Shown here in pieces: positions 21,836 to 32,671 of a stretch of DNA of 46,394 bases. The notes under the pieces are model-generated. The model was not told where the DNA came from and ran no database searches. It worked only from the letters and a program-made list of their open reading frames with translations. Numbering within the stretch: position 1 is the stretch's first letter; each line of letters starts with the position of its first letter. This DNA is from Byssothecium circinans (taxonomy: Eukaryota; Ascomycota; Dothideomycetes; Pleosporales; Massarinaceae), in the NCBI GenBank assembly GCA_010015675.1, contig ML977006.1:211776-258169 (forward strand), written 5' to 3'. Position numbers and translations under genes: made by a program.

Positions 21836-22614
21836 ATGATCCAAAGGAGATGGATCAAACACAATCTCCAGCTCGAATTGTCTGTGGCAGCCATTCACAC
21901 TACAACATTTGCCCTCACCCATCTATTGTATGACACGGCCGCCCACCCCAAGTATATACCGATACTGAGAGATGAGATCAAAACGGCCTTGGCGCAGAAG
22001 GGCGGGGAGTACAACAAAGACTGTATCTCAAAGATGGTCAAGCTCGACAGCTTTATGAAGGAGTCACAGCGCCTTCATCCGCCTGGTTTCGCGAATTTCC
22101 AACGTCTCGTTTTGAAGACATTCACTCTATCGGATGGTACGGTGATACCGAAAGGCGTCACGCTGAATATAGATGGATGGTCCCGCTACCGTGACGCTGA
22201 GAATTGGGCAAACCCTGATCAATTCGACGGCCTACGCTTCGTGCGCCTGCGCGAGCAATCGCAGGACAGAGGCAACCATCAGTATGTGTCATCGAATTCG
22301 GATGACGTTTTTTGGGGTCAGGGGAGACACGCTTGTCCAGGTATGTCACACATAGAATCCCTTTACCAGTCAGCCATCTAACCATTCGCAGGGAGATTTT
22401 TCGCGGCCAATGAAATCAAGACACTCTTTGCTATGTTTTTGTTGGAATACGATATTATGTTTCCGAAGGGCACAGAAAGGCCTGCAGACACATCCGCTGG
22501 TGCTTTTGTAAGTTATTTGTACCTAGGCACTTCTATCTCTAAGCATTGCTAATACATCCAAAGATCTGCCCCAGTCCTACAGCACAAGTTCTTGGCAGGA
22601 AAGTGCAGAAGTGA
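21836..22614 (+). pseudogene. Cytochrome P450, C-terminal half only
   Basis: Three segments, 21836-22340, 22392-22507 and 22564-22614, join in frame to 223 aa. Introns (51 and 56 nt) start GTATGT and GTAAGT. The content is the second half of a fungal P450 of the type seen in secondary-metabolite clusters: I-helix LELSVAAIHTTTFALTHLL, the ExxR motif in MKESQRLHPPG, FDGLRFVRLRE in the PERF region, and the heme loop FWGQGRHACPG (the Cys is the iron ligand) followed by RFFAANEIK. About 280 N-terminal residues, including the membrane anchor, are missing. An in-frame TAA lies just upstream, and nudF ends only 11 bases before. The C-terminal part is undamaged, so truncation is probably recent, but the fragment cannot form a working P450. 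Confidence 0.82.
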
Positions 22615-23809
22615 TCAACAGTCAACCCTTTTTCTGCACCGCGAGGCTCAATCAAACGACATGATGGTCGTATACCATCCTACCCACGGGGTGCAATCTG
22701 TTGTATATTGAATCTCAACCGCCCACTCATATTTCTCTTTTGTCATTTGTGTGCATTTGACGTTATTGCATCACTTTTGGCGCGCCTCCTGTCACATCCG
22801 TCACTCTACATCGACAAAATGTCTTACAACCCCGAGAGCGCTTGTTTCTCAGTATTTTGAATGAAGGCGATCCCGTCCCTCAAGCGCAAGGAGAGTGTAT
22901 TAAAGTGCTCGTCGATATTTCCACCTTTCTACGGAGTGTCATTGAAGCGAAGTACGCGCACGGCATCGCAATTCCTGTAATTTGTAATTTCATAGAAAGT
23001 CGCAATACTGTTCTATTTCGCGATGAAGATCCCGATGATCCGGATGGCGCTGATCTTCGAGCATACAGTGTAGACTCTACGTCGCTGAGTCGAGGCTTTT
23101 TTGATCCATTTTTGTACATGACATGGCGGAGTATTCAATAGCAGGAATATTTAATATTATTTTTCGGAGGATCGAAGGGATGGGAGGAAGAGTTGAAATG
23201 CTGGTGCTCTCTGTCACGGTGTTGGATTGAGCAAACTACATATATCCACTTACCGATGTATTCTCATCGGGACTACTTTTGTCCAACACACGGTTTGTAA
23301 GGTGCATGAGGATTTCTATTGTTCCATCGGCCATTCTTTGAAATGTAACCCATCACGGAGACGGCACACATCACTGAACCAGTAACTTTTCTTCTATTCG
23401 CTTAGAACCTTTTCTCACCATGTGAATAGCCAGGTTATGTCTTTCATTCACAGATGTCGCAGATTTCAGCAGTAACACTCCCCAAATTTTCTCAAAGGAA
23501 ATCACTCTATCTCCGCCGAACTTTCAAAGCCTAATTACCACGTCCGAAAACCAAACAAAGAAGAAACCCCCCAACAAAGACGTATCTAACAATAGGTTCC
23601 TTCCTCTACTCCCAACAAATACATTGTCCCATTCACACCACTCCCCTTGAACCTAAATTCCTTTGTCTCTCTTTCATCACTCTTAAAGGAACAACGCCTC
23701 GCACGCTCCCACCGAACCTATCCAAGCGAAGTCCACTCAGCAACACAACACGACATCAATTCAACTACTGCATTTACCAGCGCTTACAATACCATATCTA
23801 CCTAAACCT
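22615..23809. other. Intergenic region with a possible small gene fragment
   Basis: Apart from the frame at 22770-23141 listed separately, I see no gene. The right part (23560-23800) is C/A-rich and pyrimidine-rich, as expected of the leader and promoter of the following gene. Confidence 0.4.
22770..23141 (+). pseudogene. Possible gene fragment, unrecognised, no start codon
   Basis: An open frame of ~120 codons ends with a stop at 23139-23141. It has protein-like composition (ECIKVLVDISTFLRSVIEAK, IAIPVICNFIESRN, then an Asp/Pro-rich turn and GFFDPFLYMTWRSIQ) but no in-frame ATG. The ATG at 22819 is in another frame and stops after 13 codons. It may be a last exon whose first exon I cannot locate, or a decayed gene. 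I do not recognise the family. Confidence 0.25.
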
Positions 23810-25624
23810 ATGCTAACATATTACTACCACCGCTACCAAAAGATGCAGCACACAATAACGCAAACCATCTTCCGACGAGACCAAGACCTCCACACTATAT
23901 GCAGAAACTGGTCCCTCGCCCCGGGCACCGTATACAACAGCATCCCCGCCTCCCTGCGTCCCAACGCCTTCCCCTCGTCCTGGTCGCCCACTCTCATCGC
24001 CGCGCTGCGCCAGCTCTCAGAGCTCACCCCCCAGAATATGGGGCGCGCGCATGCGCTGCTAGAGACGTATTATTGGGCCAGGGCGCGGTGTGGGAAGGGG
24101 CGGAGACAGAGGGGGTGGGGTGGGAGAGCAGGGAGAGGAGGTAGACAAGCGAGGTTTGAATCGTTGGAAGTTGTGGATGTTCGGGATGCGGTTAAGAGTT
24201 TGAGGGTGCTGATGAGGGGGCAAGAGGTTGAGAGTTGTGGGGGGAGTATGGAGAGTACGCCTCATGGGAGCAGGGGGGGTATGCCTGATATGCACCCCTC
24301 GTTTGCGGGGAGGAAAGAGATTGGAGTCGGGGTAGGGAGGGAAAGTGCGGGGATAGTGGCGAAGAGGAAATGGAGTGTCCGACACGAGATCCCCTACGAA
24401 GCTTTCGAAGAGGAGAGGAGGGCGAGTAAGAGGAAGATGCCCAGACTCATTGAGGAAATCGAAGGCATCGAAGCGTCAATGGGTAGCGAAGATGGTGGTG
24501 CGAAGGCCGAGATAGGGATACCAAATGCGGAACAAGAGGTTGAGGTTGGGAGTATCGATGAAGGTGCGGATGATGAAGGATCAGCTTCAAAGCGACCACA
24601 GAATCCACCTCAACCGCGCTCGAAATCGCTCCCCACTACCGCGATGACGACGACGACGACGATGTCGGAACCTTCATCTTCGGAACAATTTCCTAGTCTG
24701 TCGCTGTCATTTTCAACGACGAAAAGACGCCCGTACTCGCTTGCGCCCTTGGAAGTCCCCAAGGCCAACATCAACTCTGCCTCTCAGTCGCAGTCCCAGA
24801 TGCGGTCTACCCAAGAGCAAGAACAACAAAAAGCTCCCCAGCTCCCCACATCAACATTCCCACCCAAAACGCCAATATCCACCCTCTTAAACGCAACAAC
24901 CCCAGCTCCGTCAGCCACACCATCGTCCTCGAGTCCTAGTCCTAGTCCTAGTCCCAGTCCACTCACGCCTCTCCCGCAGACGCCCAAGAGGCCAAAACCC
25001 CCAGTACCAATACCAACGGCCGATCCGACGACGGAAGAACCACTAACCATAACCACGGAAAGACCAGTGCCGGAAGCTCCACGCGCAGAACCACAAGTAG
25101 AGGCCGAAAAAATCGATACAAGCTTCCAAACCCCTAGGATGTGTTTACCGCCTGTATCCGCGCTTTTACTTCCTTCGCCGGGGGCGCTCTGGCCGATGAA
25201 TGGGGATGCTCGGAGGAGTCCTCCACCGCAGACACTGTCGTTTCCCCAAGGCCCACAGAAGCATTCCTACTCCCACTCCCGCTCACACTCGAACGCACAC
25301 TCAAACTCAAACCCCAACGCCCAACCACAAACCTTTCCCCCATTCCCGCCCTTCCCTCAGTTCCCCACTTTCTCTCCCGTCCCTACTATGCCTACGTCCA
25401 CGATCCCTCCGATCCCCAAAATGCACACCGTGCATCCGCCCTCCCCATTCACATTCCTTCAAGCACCATTCGCAAATCCACCACACACTACGTACCCCCA
25501 CCCGCCTACACCAGAAAACCTAGGAAGTTTTAGAGTCGAGTTGGAAGAAGCAGAAGCCGCGCTCGATGCAGCGAGACAGAGACATGCCGCCGCCATTGCT
25601 AGGGCCCGGGGTAGTAGATCGTAG
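23810..25624 (+). CDS. Unrecognised 604-aa, largely disordered protein
   Basis: A single open frame. The start is either the ATG at 23810 or, more plausibly by context, 23843 (MQHTITQTIFRRDQD), giving 604 or 593 aa. The only region that looks folded is residues ~20-140: LHTICRNWSLAPGTVYNSI, SPTLIAALRQLSELTPQN, RAHALLETYYWARARC, then FESLEVVDVRDAVKSLRVLM. The remainder is low complexity: a Gly/Arg-rich patch, a Glu-rich segment, Ser/Pro/Thr-rich stretches including a (SP)n run coded by a microsatellite near 24935-24960, and a Pro/His-rich section. The last ~30 residues (FRVELEEAEAALDAARQRH) form a short amphipathic or coiled-coil helix. There is no signal peptide or membrane segment. A nuclear or cytosolic scaffold is conceivable, but I make no functional claim. 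Confidence 0.65.
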   Translation: MLTYYYHRYQKMQHTITQTIFRRDQDLHTICRNWSLAPGTVYNSIPASLRPNAFPSSWSPTLIAALRQLSELTPQNMGRAHALLETYYWARARCGKGRRQRGWGGRAGRGGRQARFESLEVVDVRDAVKSLRVLMRGQEVESCGGSMESTPHGSRGGMPDMHPSFAGRKEIGVGVGRESAGIVAKRKWSVRHEIPYEAFEEERRASKRKMPRLIEEIEGIEASMGSEDGGAKAEIGIPNAEQEVEVGSIDEGADDEGSASKRPQNPPQPRSKSLPTTAMTTTTTMSEPSSSEQFPSLSLSFSTTKRRPYSLAPLEVPKANINSASQSQSQMRSTQEQEQQKAPQLPTSTFPPKTPISTLLNATTPAPSATPSSSSPSPSPSPSPLTPLPQTPKRPKPPVPIPTADPTTEEPLTITTERPVPEAPRAEPQVEAEKIDTSFQTPRMCLPPVSALLLPSPGALWPMNGDARRSPPPQTLSFPQGPQKHSYSHSRSHSNAHSNSNPNAQPQTFPPFPPFPQFPTFSPVPTMPTSTIPPIPKMHTVHPPSPFTFLQAPFANPPHTTYPHPPTPENLGSFRVELEEAEAALDAARQRHAAAIARARGSRS

Positions 25625-26351
25625 ATCGTAGATCGTGGGTAGTAGTGCGAGGGGGACGAAAGTCTACAGGGGTGAAGGAAGTAAGGAAGCAAGTAAGTAG
25701 GGTGAATAGACGAGGCACCGCATGCAAAGGGAGGAGGAGGGGGTTTTTTCCTCCGGGGATATGGAATGGATGACGGAGTATAATATCGATACGATACAAT
25801 ACGACTCAACTTAACTTGAGGGGGCAAAAAAGAAGGGGAAAGGGGAAAGGGGGAAAGGAGAAATGAAAAGATAGAAAAGGAGAGAAATCTTATACTTATC
25901 TCCAGATATCTCTAGTATCATGTTCAAACTACGTCTCATATATAACCACAACCACACCCTCAATTTTTTCCCAGTTACTGGATGGAGATGGAACCCATGC
26001 TAGTGCTACTACCTGCTTGCTCAGTATATCATCTCCCCAGGGCACGGCGTCGACATGGGATCTATTTACTAATGTGATCATGTATGGATATGCATGTATG
26101 TATCTCCGTCTCTGTCCTCCTTCCTGGTGTCTTCGTATATCGTCGTATATGCAAAGGAGAGGACCCGCTTGGATTAAAAAGAACTACGAAACTCCCAAGA
26201 TATATGCGAATGCGAGAAACACAAAAGTGCGAAAACTTCCATTAAATGCACCATACATCCGTCAATCACTCGCACAACAAAACCAGCTGCCCTCTACAGC
26301 CACAATCCCGTCTAAACAACGCCAAAGCGTCCCCACCCCCTCGCCTCCCCA
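25625..26351. other. Intergenic region between convergent genes
   Basis: This stretch holds both 3' ends: purine-rich direct repeats (gtagatcgtagatcgtag near 25615-25635; gggaaagg runs at 25830-25860) and AT-rich sequence around 25890-25970 that could hold polyadenylation signals. No gene is seen. Confidence 0.45.
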
Positions 26352-28981
26352 CTAATAATTCTCCGCCAACCCCTCCTTCTCAAAGTCCTCAAAGTCCTCA
26401 ATCCGCTCCGGACACGTCCACTCATTCCGCCCCACCCTCTTGGGCAGGATCCCCGCCTCCACGCCCCTGCGCCAACTCCACTGCGTCGCCCGCTCCGTCT
26501 CCCACGTCCAATAGAACCAGCCCCAGCCCGCCTCAAACGCCTCGATCTGCGCCACCGCAAAGCGGTACAGGAACTTGCGATAGACATCCGAGTAATTCTT
26601 CGGGTCCTCGTTGGCCTTGGCACAGCTACACGACGAGTCCTTGGCGGGACACTGCGGCTTCAGGATACTAGTGGTGGCATTGCCTGTGTTGAACGTGCCC
26701 TCCCAGCGCGTGCCTTGGTTGACGTTGTTGATGTACTGCGTGCAATCCGTATCGGCCTGGGACCACTCGCCGCACATGGTCGGTCCGAAGCCGGTTGTCG
26801 TGTCCATGGAGCGTCGCGATTGCTGCGACCAGGCGTTGCACGCAAAGTTCAGTTTATCCGTGTGTTTGAGGCTGAGCTGGTCGATGTTGAAGATGACGTA
26901 TTGGTGCACGTCGAGGAGGAGGTTTTTGTTCCCCTGGAGTTTGCCCTGCCAGTTGTCGAGGCCCATGAAGCCGTCGCCGAAGACGAGGACGGCGCTGATG
27001 TTGTCGCGCCGGATTTGGTCGATGGCTTTCTGCGTCCATTTTACGACCGTGGACGTATCGAGATCGACCATGCGCGGCTCGTTGACGAGACCGTACATGG
27101 TGACCACGTTTTTGTAGCGCGGCTGTGCGAAGAAGACGGAGAGGCGGTGGTGGACGTCAAGCCAGCGCTGCCCGTTCTTTTCGCCGTCGGTGCCGTTGAG
27201 CCAGCCGATGACGCCTTGGCGGCCGGAATGGTTCCAGCCGTTTTGGCTGCCGGGGGCGCCGTGGAGGTCGAGATTTACGCGGAGGCCGTTCTGCCGCGCG
27301 TATTCGATGCCCCGGAGAAGGTAGCGCCAGCTTACTTGCGGGACATAGACGTCGTTGTCGTAGGTTTGGACCATCCAGTAGCCGAAGGGGATGCGGACGT
27401 GGTCGAAACCTGCGTCGCGGATTGCGGCGAAGGAAGATTTGGTGATGAAGGTGGCGTAGTGTTTTTCGAGCGTTTCTTTGCATTTGGTGCCGAGCTTGGT
27501 GCAGAGGGTCCATTCGTCGACGATGCCGTCGCGCACGCCGTACTTTTCAAAGTAGCTGGGTGTGATGAAGGGTTCCATGTTGAGCCACCCGCCTACGTTG
27601 ATGCCGCGGACGGGCATTTTCCCGTATTCGAAGGGCTTTTGGAGGTTGGGAACGTCAGAGTTGGCTTGCACGTTGTCGTCCCAAGTGGAATTCAGTCCAA
27701 TGATGGGGAGGTCGCCGATGAGCGTTGGGGTATAAGTTACGTTGAAGTCGGTCGTGTCGTACCAGGCCCAGGGATCGAGAATGCCGCCGCGATCTTTCTC
27801 TGGGACACTGTTGCGGTCTTTGCCTTCAAGGTTGCTGTTAGAGGGGGCTGATGATCCTGATGATCCTGATGATGCGCTCGCGCCTGGTTCTTCGCTCTTC
27901 TTTTTGGAGGCTACAACCGCGACCGGAATGATGATCGCAAGAAGCAGAATAATGGAAGCGACCGCAATGACTGCTTTATGTCAGTATCGTGATGTTTGCT
28001 AAAGGGTGTGGACTTACTGATCCACTTTTTCTTCTTCTTCCGCCGCGCGAGCTCTTCTTCCGAGTACTGTGAAGGCTCGCTCGCAGCACCCCCTCGTTTC
28101 TCCATCATGTACTGATATTCATCCTCATCGTCCACGCCGCCCTCTTCTGCCAACGGCCCACTAACAACCCTCCTTTTCTTCTGCTCCATCCTTTCTTGTT
28201 TCTCTTTACGTCGTCTTTCCTTCTTCTCTGCTAGTTCAGATGGCGTATATCTCTCCTCATATCTCCGCCGCCTCTCTTCCTTTTCTGTGTCCGTATGGCT
28301 TCTCCGCTTGTCTCTCTCATGATCAGAATACGCGCCCCTCCTCTTCCCCTCATCATCCGTGGCCACCGCAGCTGCAGCCAAGGTCGCGGCGGCAGCAGCA
28401 CTTCTCCGTTTCTCCCTCCGTCGACTCTCCTCCCGTTCCCTCCGCCGACTCTCCTCCCTCTCCCTCCTCCTTCTCGCCTCTCTCGCAATCGCCTCCTCAC
28501 TCTCCACCACCCTCGCCCTCTCCCTCTCCCTCTCCCTCCTCCTCTCGTCTCTTTCCTCCCTCGCCCTCTCCTTCTCCAAACTCTCCTCCTTCCTCCGCAC
28601 CTCCTTCAAATACTGCTCGTCGTAATCATACCCCTTCCACCCCGCCTTCTTCGCATTCGCCTTGTCCAGTTTCCCCAGCGCATCGAGACTCAGCGGCGCA
28701 GGCTCTGTCTCATGACTCGAGCTCTCGCCCGTCCTGCGCGACCGCGACTGCGATTGCGAATGCGGGTGTGATTGGCGGTGTTTCCGCGGTGAGGGCGATT
28801 CCCATTCCGAATCGCTCTGGTGGCGGGAATGTCGCGGTGTGCTGCGCAAGAGCTCGCCCTGCGAGTCCGTCGCTCGGTGTCCTCTCCGCCGTCGCCGTTC
28901 TGCATCTGCGTCTGTGTCGCGGTTTCGCGACTGCGAGTCTCGGCGTTCGCGGCGGCGGCGCTCGCGGTACTCGGGGTCCAT
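26352..28981 (-). CDS. exgD: Glucan 1,3-beta-glucosidase D, membrane-anchored GH5 exo-glucanase
   Basis: The enzyme hydrolyses terminal beta-1,3-glucosyl residues of cell-wall glucan at the cell surface. Exon 1 (28981-28018) and exon 2 (27970-26352) join across a 46-48-nt phase-1 intron to 860 aa, matching Aspergillus exgD (~830 aa). Residues 1-~320 are a cytosolic tail extremely rich in Arg/Glu/Lys/Ser (many RRERE-type repeats). Residues ~323-343 (IAVASIILLLAIIIPVAVVA) are a type II signal anchor straight after the splice junction. A Ser/Gly/Pro linker follows. The GH5 catalytic domain begins near 440 (VRGINVGGWLNMEPFITPSY). The acid/base Glu is ~E619 in YGLVNEPR and the nucleophile is ~E723 in MCGEWSQA. 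FDHVRIPFGYW and DLHGAPGSQNGWNHSG are also diagnostic. The start at MDPEYRERRR is the first ATG in frame. Confidence 0.95.
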
Positions 28982-29991
28982 TCGTTGTCCAAACAATTGG
29001 GCGCGCGGGGTAACACCGGAATGCGGGCGCGCTCTCTAATTAGAGTTCGAAGAAGGAATGGAAGCGAAGGAAAAGTCTAAAGAGGAGGGAAGAACGCAAA
29101 TGCAGAGAGAGTCGCAATGGCTGGCCGATATGTATAATTTGGTAAGCTTGTTGGGGGGAGAGGGAAGTGGCTGAAGCCGGGACGGGAGAGGTGCGGTTGC
29201 TACGGTGATGGGAATTGGTTTGACGTGGCGCGGCGCGTGCTGGGCGCCAGGCGGGGATTTGCGCGAGCTTTTGAGAAACTTGGAAAGAGGATTATCGGGC
29301 TTGGGGAATATTGGTTTGTTTTGCTCGTTTGTTCCTTACTTAGTAAGTTGCGATGGTGGCTTGTGTGGTCTTTTCACATGCATGATGCAGCAGCCGAGGG
29401 CAGAGACCTACATAGAGGACAAGAGTGGTAGGTGTGCGGCTAATGGAGAAGGTACGATAAACAATACTTCTTTCCCTACGGTCGCACTTGAGAACTTCGT
29501 CCAACTGACGATATCTGGATACGTGGTCCTACGTATTGTCAAAAAACACATCTGCGCATCCTTCCTCGCCCACGCAAACAAACATCTCGATGCTTGTCTG
29601 ACCTTGGCCATGCAAATCATGAGCGCCTGCAGTGGCTAGAACGTGCCGGACCCTGCATGCATGTGGCGCACAGAGGCGGGTGAATGACATCATTGCACGT
29701 GCACTTCTTCACCCCGAATGTCTGAACATTGAAATAAAGAGGAAAGGGAACAGAAGAAATGTATGTATGATTGGTATCTCCGTGGTATCATGTGGTAACA
29801 ATGCTGCAAAACCCTGTCTGCCTCCCATCCCCGTGCCAGCGAAGGCGAGCAGCCCCAGCTCTAGTCTTGGTGAACGTTGGCAGGCAGAATATGCGCCCAA
29901 CTCTACCTGAACGTGAAGCAAAATTCCTTCCTTATAGTGATGGCTGTTCAATGTACAGTGCGCGGATTCTAGGTCCCAATCCCGTAGTATC
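28982..29991. other. Upstream region of exgD; no supported gene
   Basis: This stretch holds the exgD promoter (minus-strand gene starting at 28981) and the 3' flank of the NMN adenylyltransferase gene. A small plus-strand frame at 29205-29639 and neighbours lack family signatures and splice logic. Confidence 0.45.
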
Positions 29992-30929
29992 CTAACTAAC
30001 TGTCACGGCAGAAGACCCGGAAGCATCGGCAGAAGCCTCCTCCTTGCCCTTGTCGGACTGCTTCTTGTCGTCGTCGGCGTACAGGTTGTGCTCGTAGATG
30101 TAATCGACGACCTTATCGGGGATGTAGTAGCGGATGCTCTTGTTGCGCTTGCGGAATAGTCTAATCTTAGTCGACGAGACGTCGTTCTGGATGAGTTGCG
30201 GGATGACGCGGATGTTGTCTCGGAACTGCTGGAGGGTGAGGAGAGCATCATCTGTTGATGTTAGGACAAGCTGGATGTTGTGGAGTGGTGGAGCATACCG
30301 ATATCAGTGCCGCTGCGCTCGAGAATGAAGGCGCCGTAGTAGCCGAGGATACGGTTCAGATCCTCTTGCGCCCATAAACCGGGTGCGCTCATGGTCTGGA
30401 TCAGATCCGCACCGGCAAGCAGCGCAACATGGATCCGCTTCTTCTCTCCCCCGGGAGTCGCGATACCACCCATGACATCGTTCAGCTCGTAGTTGAAGTG
30501 ATCCAAGACCTTCACCGTGGGCAGGTACTCCTTGTGCAGCGGCTCCCACGGGTCGACACCGATCCACTTTGAGCTGTCCTGCACGGCAATCCGTGTCATA
30601 TTTATCCTGTGGTGGGCGGGCGCAAGACCGGCCTTCTTGTATGCGTCACCGACAGGACTGAAGAAGCCGCCAACAACTTCATAGTCGGTCTCGAACCGGC
30701 AGTAGTCGGCAGCCTCTTCGAACATGCGGAGGTGTAGGTTTGTCGGCGGGGAGAAAGAGCCGCACGATACGAGCACGAGCGGCGTCCGGCTCGGATCGGA
30801 AAGGACCGTCTTCAGCCTCTCGGACGGGAAGGTGTAGTTGTCGAGCGTCATTGTCTCCGCTGTGTCGAGCCCCGCGCTGAGAACGGGTTGGGGAGCGTCC
30901 GAAGTTACGTCGTGTGATATAGCGCTCAT
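29992..30929 (-). CDS. NMA1: Nicotinamide mononucleotide adenylyltransferase
   Basis: The enzyme transfers AMP from ATP to NMN or nicotinate mononucleotide, the last common step to NAD(+). In fungi it is nuclear/cytosolic. Exon 1 (30929-30299) and exon 2 (30251-29992) join over a 47-nt phase-1 intron (donor GTATGC, branch region CCTAACA, acceptor AACAG) to 296 aa, close to eukaryotic NMNATs. Motifs: nucleotide-binding GSFSPPTNLHLRMFE at residues 57-71 (the GxFxPxTxxH variant of eukaryotes), VGGFFSPVGDAYKKAGL, SKWIGVDPWE (the tryptophan motif), LLAGADLIQTM, and the ATP-binding VSSTKIR at 235-241. YYIPDKVVDYIYEHNLY is the usual C-terminal helix, followed by a Lys/Glu/Ser-rich tail. The start is the first ATG in frame; upstream in-frame sequence has no ATG. 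Confidence 0.95.
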
Positions 30930-31439
30930 GGTTGTGTGAGGAGAGGAGCTGTCAGGAGTGCCTAGCCTGGAGGGAGGTGGGCTTATAAAGCTGGCCGTGG
31001 GGTTCACAGGGTAATGATTGGATTTGTTGTTTCAGTCCAGGCTGGGACAGTGTGAGTAGTCAATGTCTAGAAAGGGTCTGGAATAGCGGGTTTGGCTTAC
31101 TCAACCGCGCGAAACGGCGGATGGGAGCCGGCTAGGCAGGCTTTGCGTCAATCGCCGTCGTCGGTGGTCGCAGTGTTGAGTTTGGTGGTTCGGAGGCAAA
31201 AGCCGCGGCAACGTCCGGATGGCAGAGTGGGGTAGCGGCACAAAGGCGTTTCGCCGCTATGGGGGGTGGACGTGAGTGCAAAGTGTGGATAAAAGTACAA
31301 GCGTAGTGAAGTGGGAAGAAGAAGAAAGAAGTAGGACGAGGGGCGACATTTGTAGACGTCGTGCTCCGGCGGTCAAGCCCACTTTCGAGCCGAAAGGTAA
31401 CGTTCCCAGCGCGCGTAATCCCGTGCGCCGGCAGCTTAG
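30930..31439. other. Promoter-side region of the NMNAT gene
   Basis: The sequence has ordinary base composition and no gene. It ends where composition turns sharply TA-rich at about 31440 (after gggccttcgcccttgctattt). Confidence 0.45.
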
Positions 31440-31685
31440 GGGCCTTCGCCCTTGCTATTTAAGCTAAGTAGCAAAGTCCCCTATAGTCCTTAAAAATGAC
31501 GTAGTGATTAAGTAAACTATAAAGGGAAGGTCTAATTTTTTAAAGTATAACCCTTATAATGTAAAGCACTACTAAGCGCGCTACACTACTAAGTGTGCTA
31601 GTTTTCCTTAGTAATTCTAACTTACTTAACTTTATTATTATTATTATCTATATTACTATTTAAAAAAATATACTAAGTACTAGTA

Positions 31686-32671
31686 ACGTATTCCACCACC
31701 GAAGCGGCCACTTTTTGCTTGGCGGAAAATCAAAGATTCAACCTTTAATAACAATTTAAATATTAGAGCTATTAAGCTGAAATGTTAAATATAGATATAT
31801 ATAATATAGATAAAAAGGATTATGAAAAAATATTCTAGGATTTCTAATAGCTTAGTAAGCTATATAAGTATAGAGAATACTAGGCTACTTTTAGTATATA
31901 GCGTATAAATACCTACTAAACTAGNNNNNNNNNNNNNNNNNNNNNNNNNNNNNNNNNNNNNNNNNNNNNNNNNNNNNNNNNNNNNNNNNNNNNNNNNNNN
32001 NNNNNNNNNNNNNNNNNNNNNNNNNNNNNNNNNNNNNNNNNNNNNNNNNNNNNNNNNNNNNNNNNNNNNNNNNNNNNNNNNNNNNNNNNNNNNNNNNNNN
32101 NNNNNNNNNNNNNNNNNNNNNNNNNNNNNNNNNNNNNNNNNNNNNNNNNNNNNNNNNNNNNNNNNNNNNNNNNNNNNNNNNNNNNNNNNNNNNNNNNNNN
32201 NNNNNNNNNNNNNNNNNNNNNNNNNNNNNNNNNNNNNNNNNNNNNNNNNNNNNNNNNNNNNNNNNNNNNNNNNNNNNNNNNNNNNNNNNNNNNNNNNNNN
32301 NNNNNNNNNNNNNNNNNNNNNNNNNNNNNNNNNNNNNNNNNNNNNNNNNNNNNNNNNNNNNNNNNNNNNNNNNNNNNNNNNNNNNNNNNNNNNNNNNNNN
32401 NNNNNNNNNNNNNNNNNNNNNNNNNNNNNNNNNNNNNNNNNNNNNNNNNNNNNNNNNNNNNNNNNNNNNNNNNNNNNNNNNNNNNNNNNNNNNNNNNNNN
32501 NNNNNNNNNCAATTTAATAGCTATTAGATTATATATATATCTATCTAGGTTTAAAATTTTGAAAGAAAATATTAAGGTTTAGCTTTGTTAATAAGATAAT
32601 ACTCTTTGATTTTCCTTGCCAAGAAAAAGTGGCCGCTTCGGTGGTGTGGCCGCTTCAGTGGTGGAATACGT
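31686..32671. mobile_element. Terminal-inverted-repeat DNA element with TA target duplication (Tc1/mariner-pogo-like)
   Basis: The left end acgtattccaccaccgaag is mirrored at the right end (cagtggtggaatacgt), and each end is flanked by TA (31684-31685 and 32672-32673), the target duplication of Tc1/mariner/pogo elements. Inverted similarity continues inward for about 55 bp (gcggccactttttgcttgg, aaaatcaaag). The right end contains an extra ~17-bp copy of the subterminal motif (gtggccgcttcggtggt then gtggccgcttcagtggt). The total is 986 bp, of which 585 are undetermined, so no transposase can be read. It may be a non-autonomous MITE-like copy. Confidence 0.75.
31925..32509. other. Assembly gap (585 undetermined bases)
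   Basis: A run of N inside the inverted-repeat element. No coding claim can be made across it; the apparent open frame there is an artefact. Confidence 0.99.

Noticed and set aside
26715..27851. Long plus-strand open frame (378 codons) opposite exgD
   Set aside because: It is the exact antisense of the conserved GH5 domain; its composition is the mirror of a GC-rich gene and it has no family signature.
28240..29013. Ser/Pro-rich plus-strand frame opposite exgD exon 1
   Set aside because: It is produced by the Arg/Glu repeat codons of the real gene read on the opposite strand.
31916..32512. Open frame across the N run
   Set aside because: It consists of undetermined bases and is an artefact of the gap.
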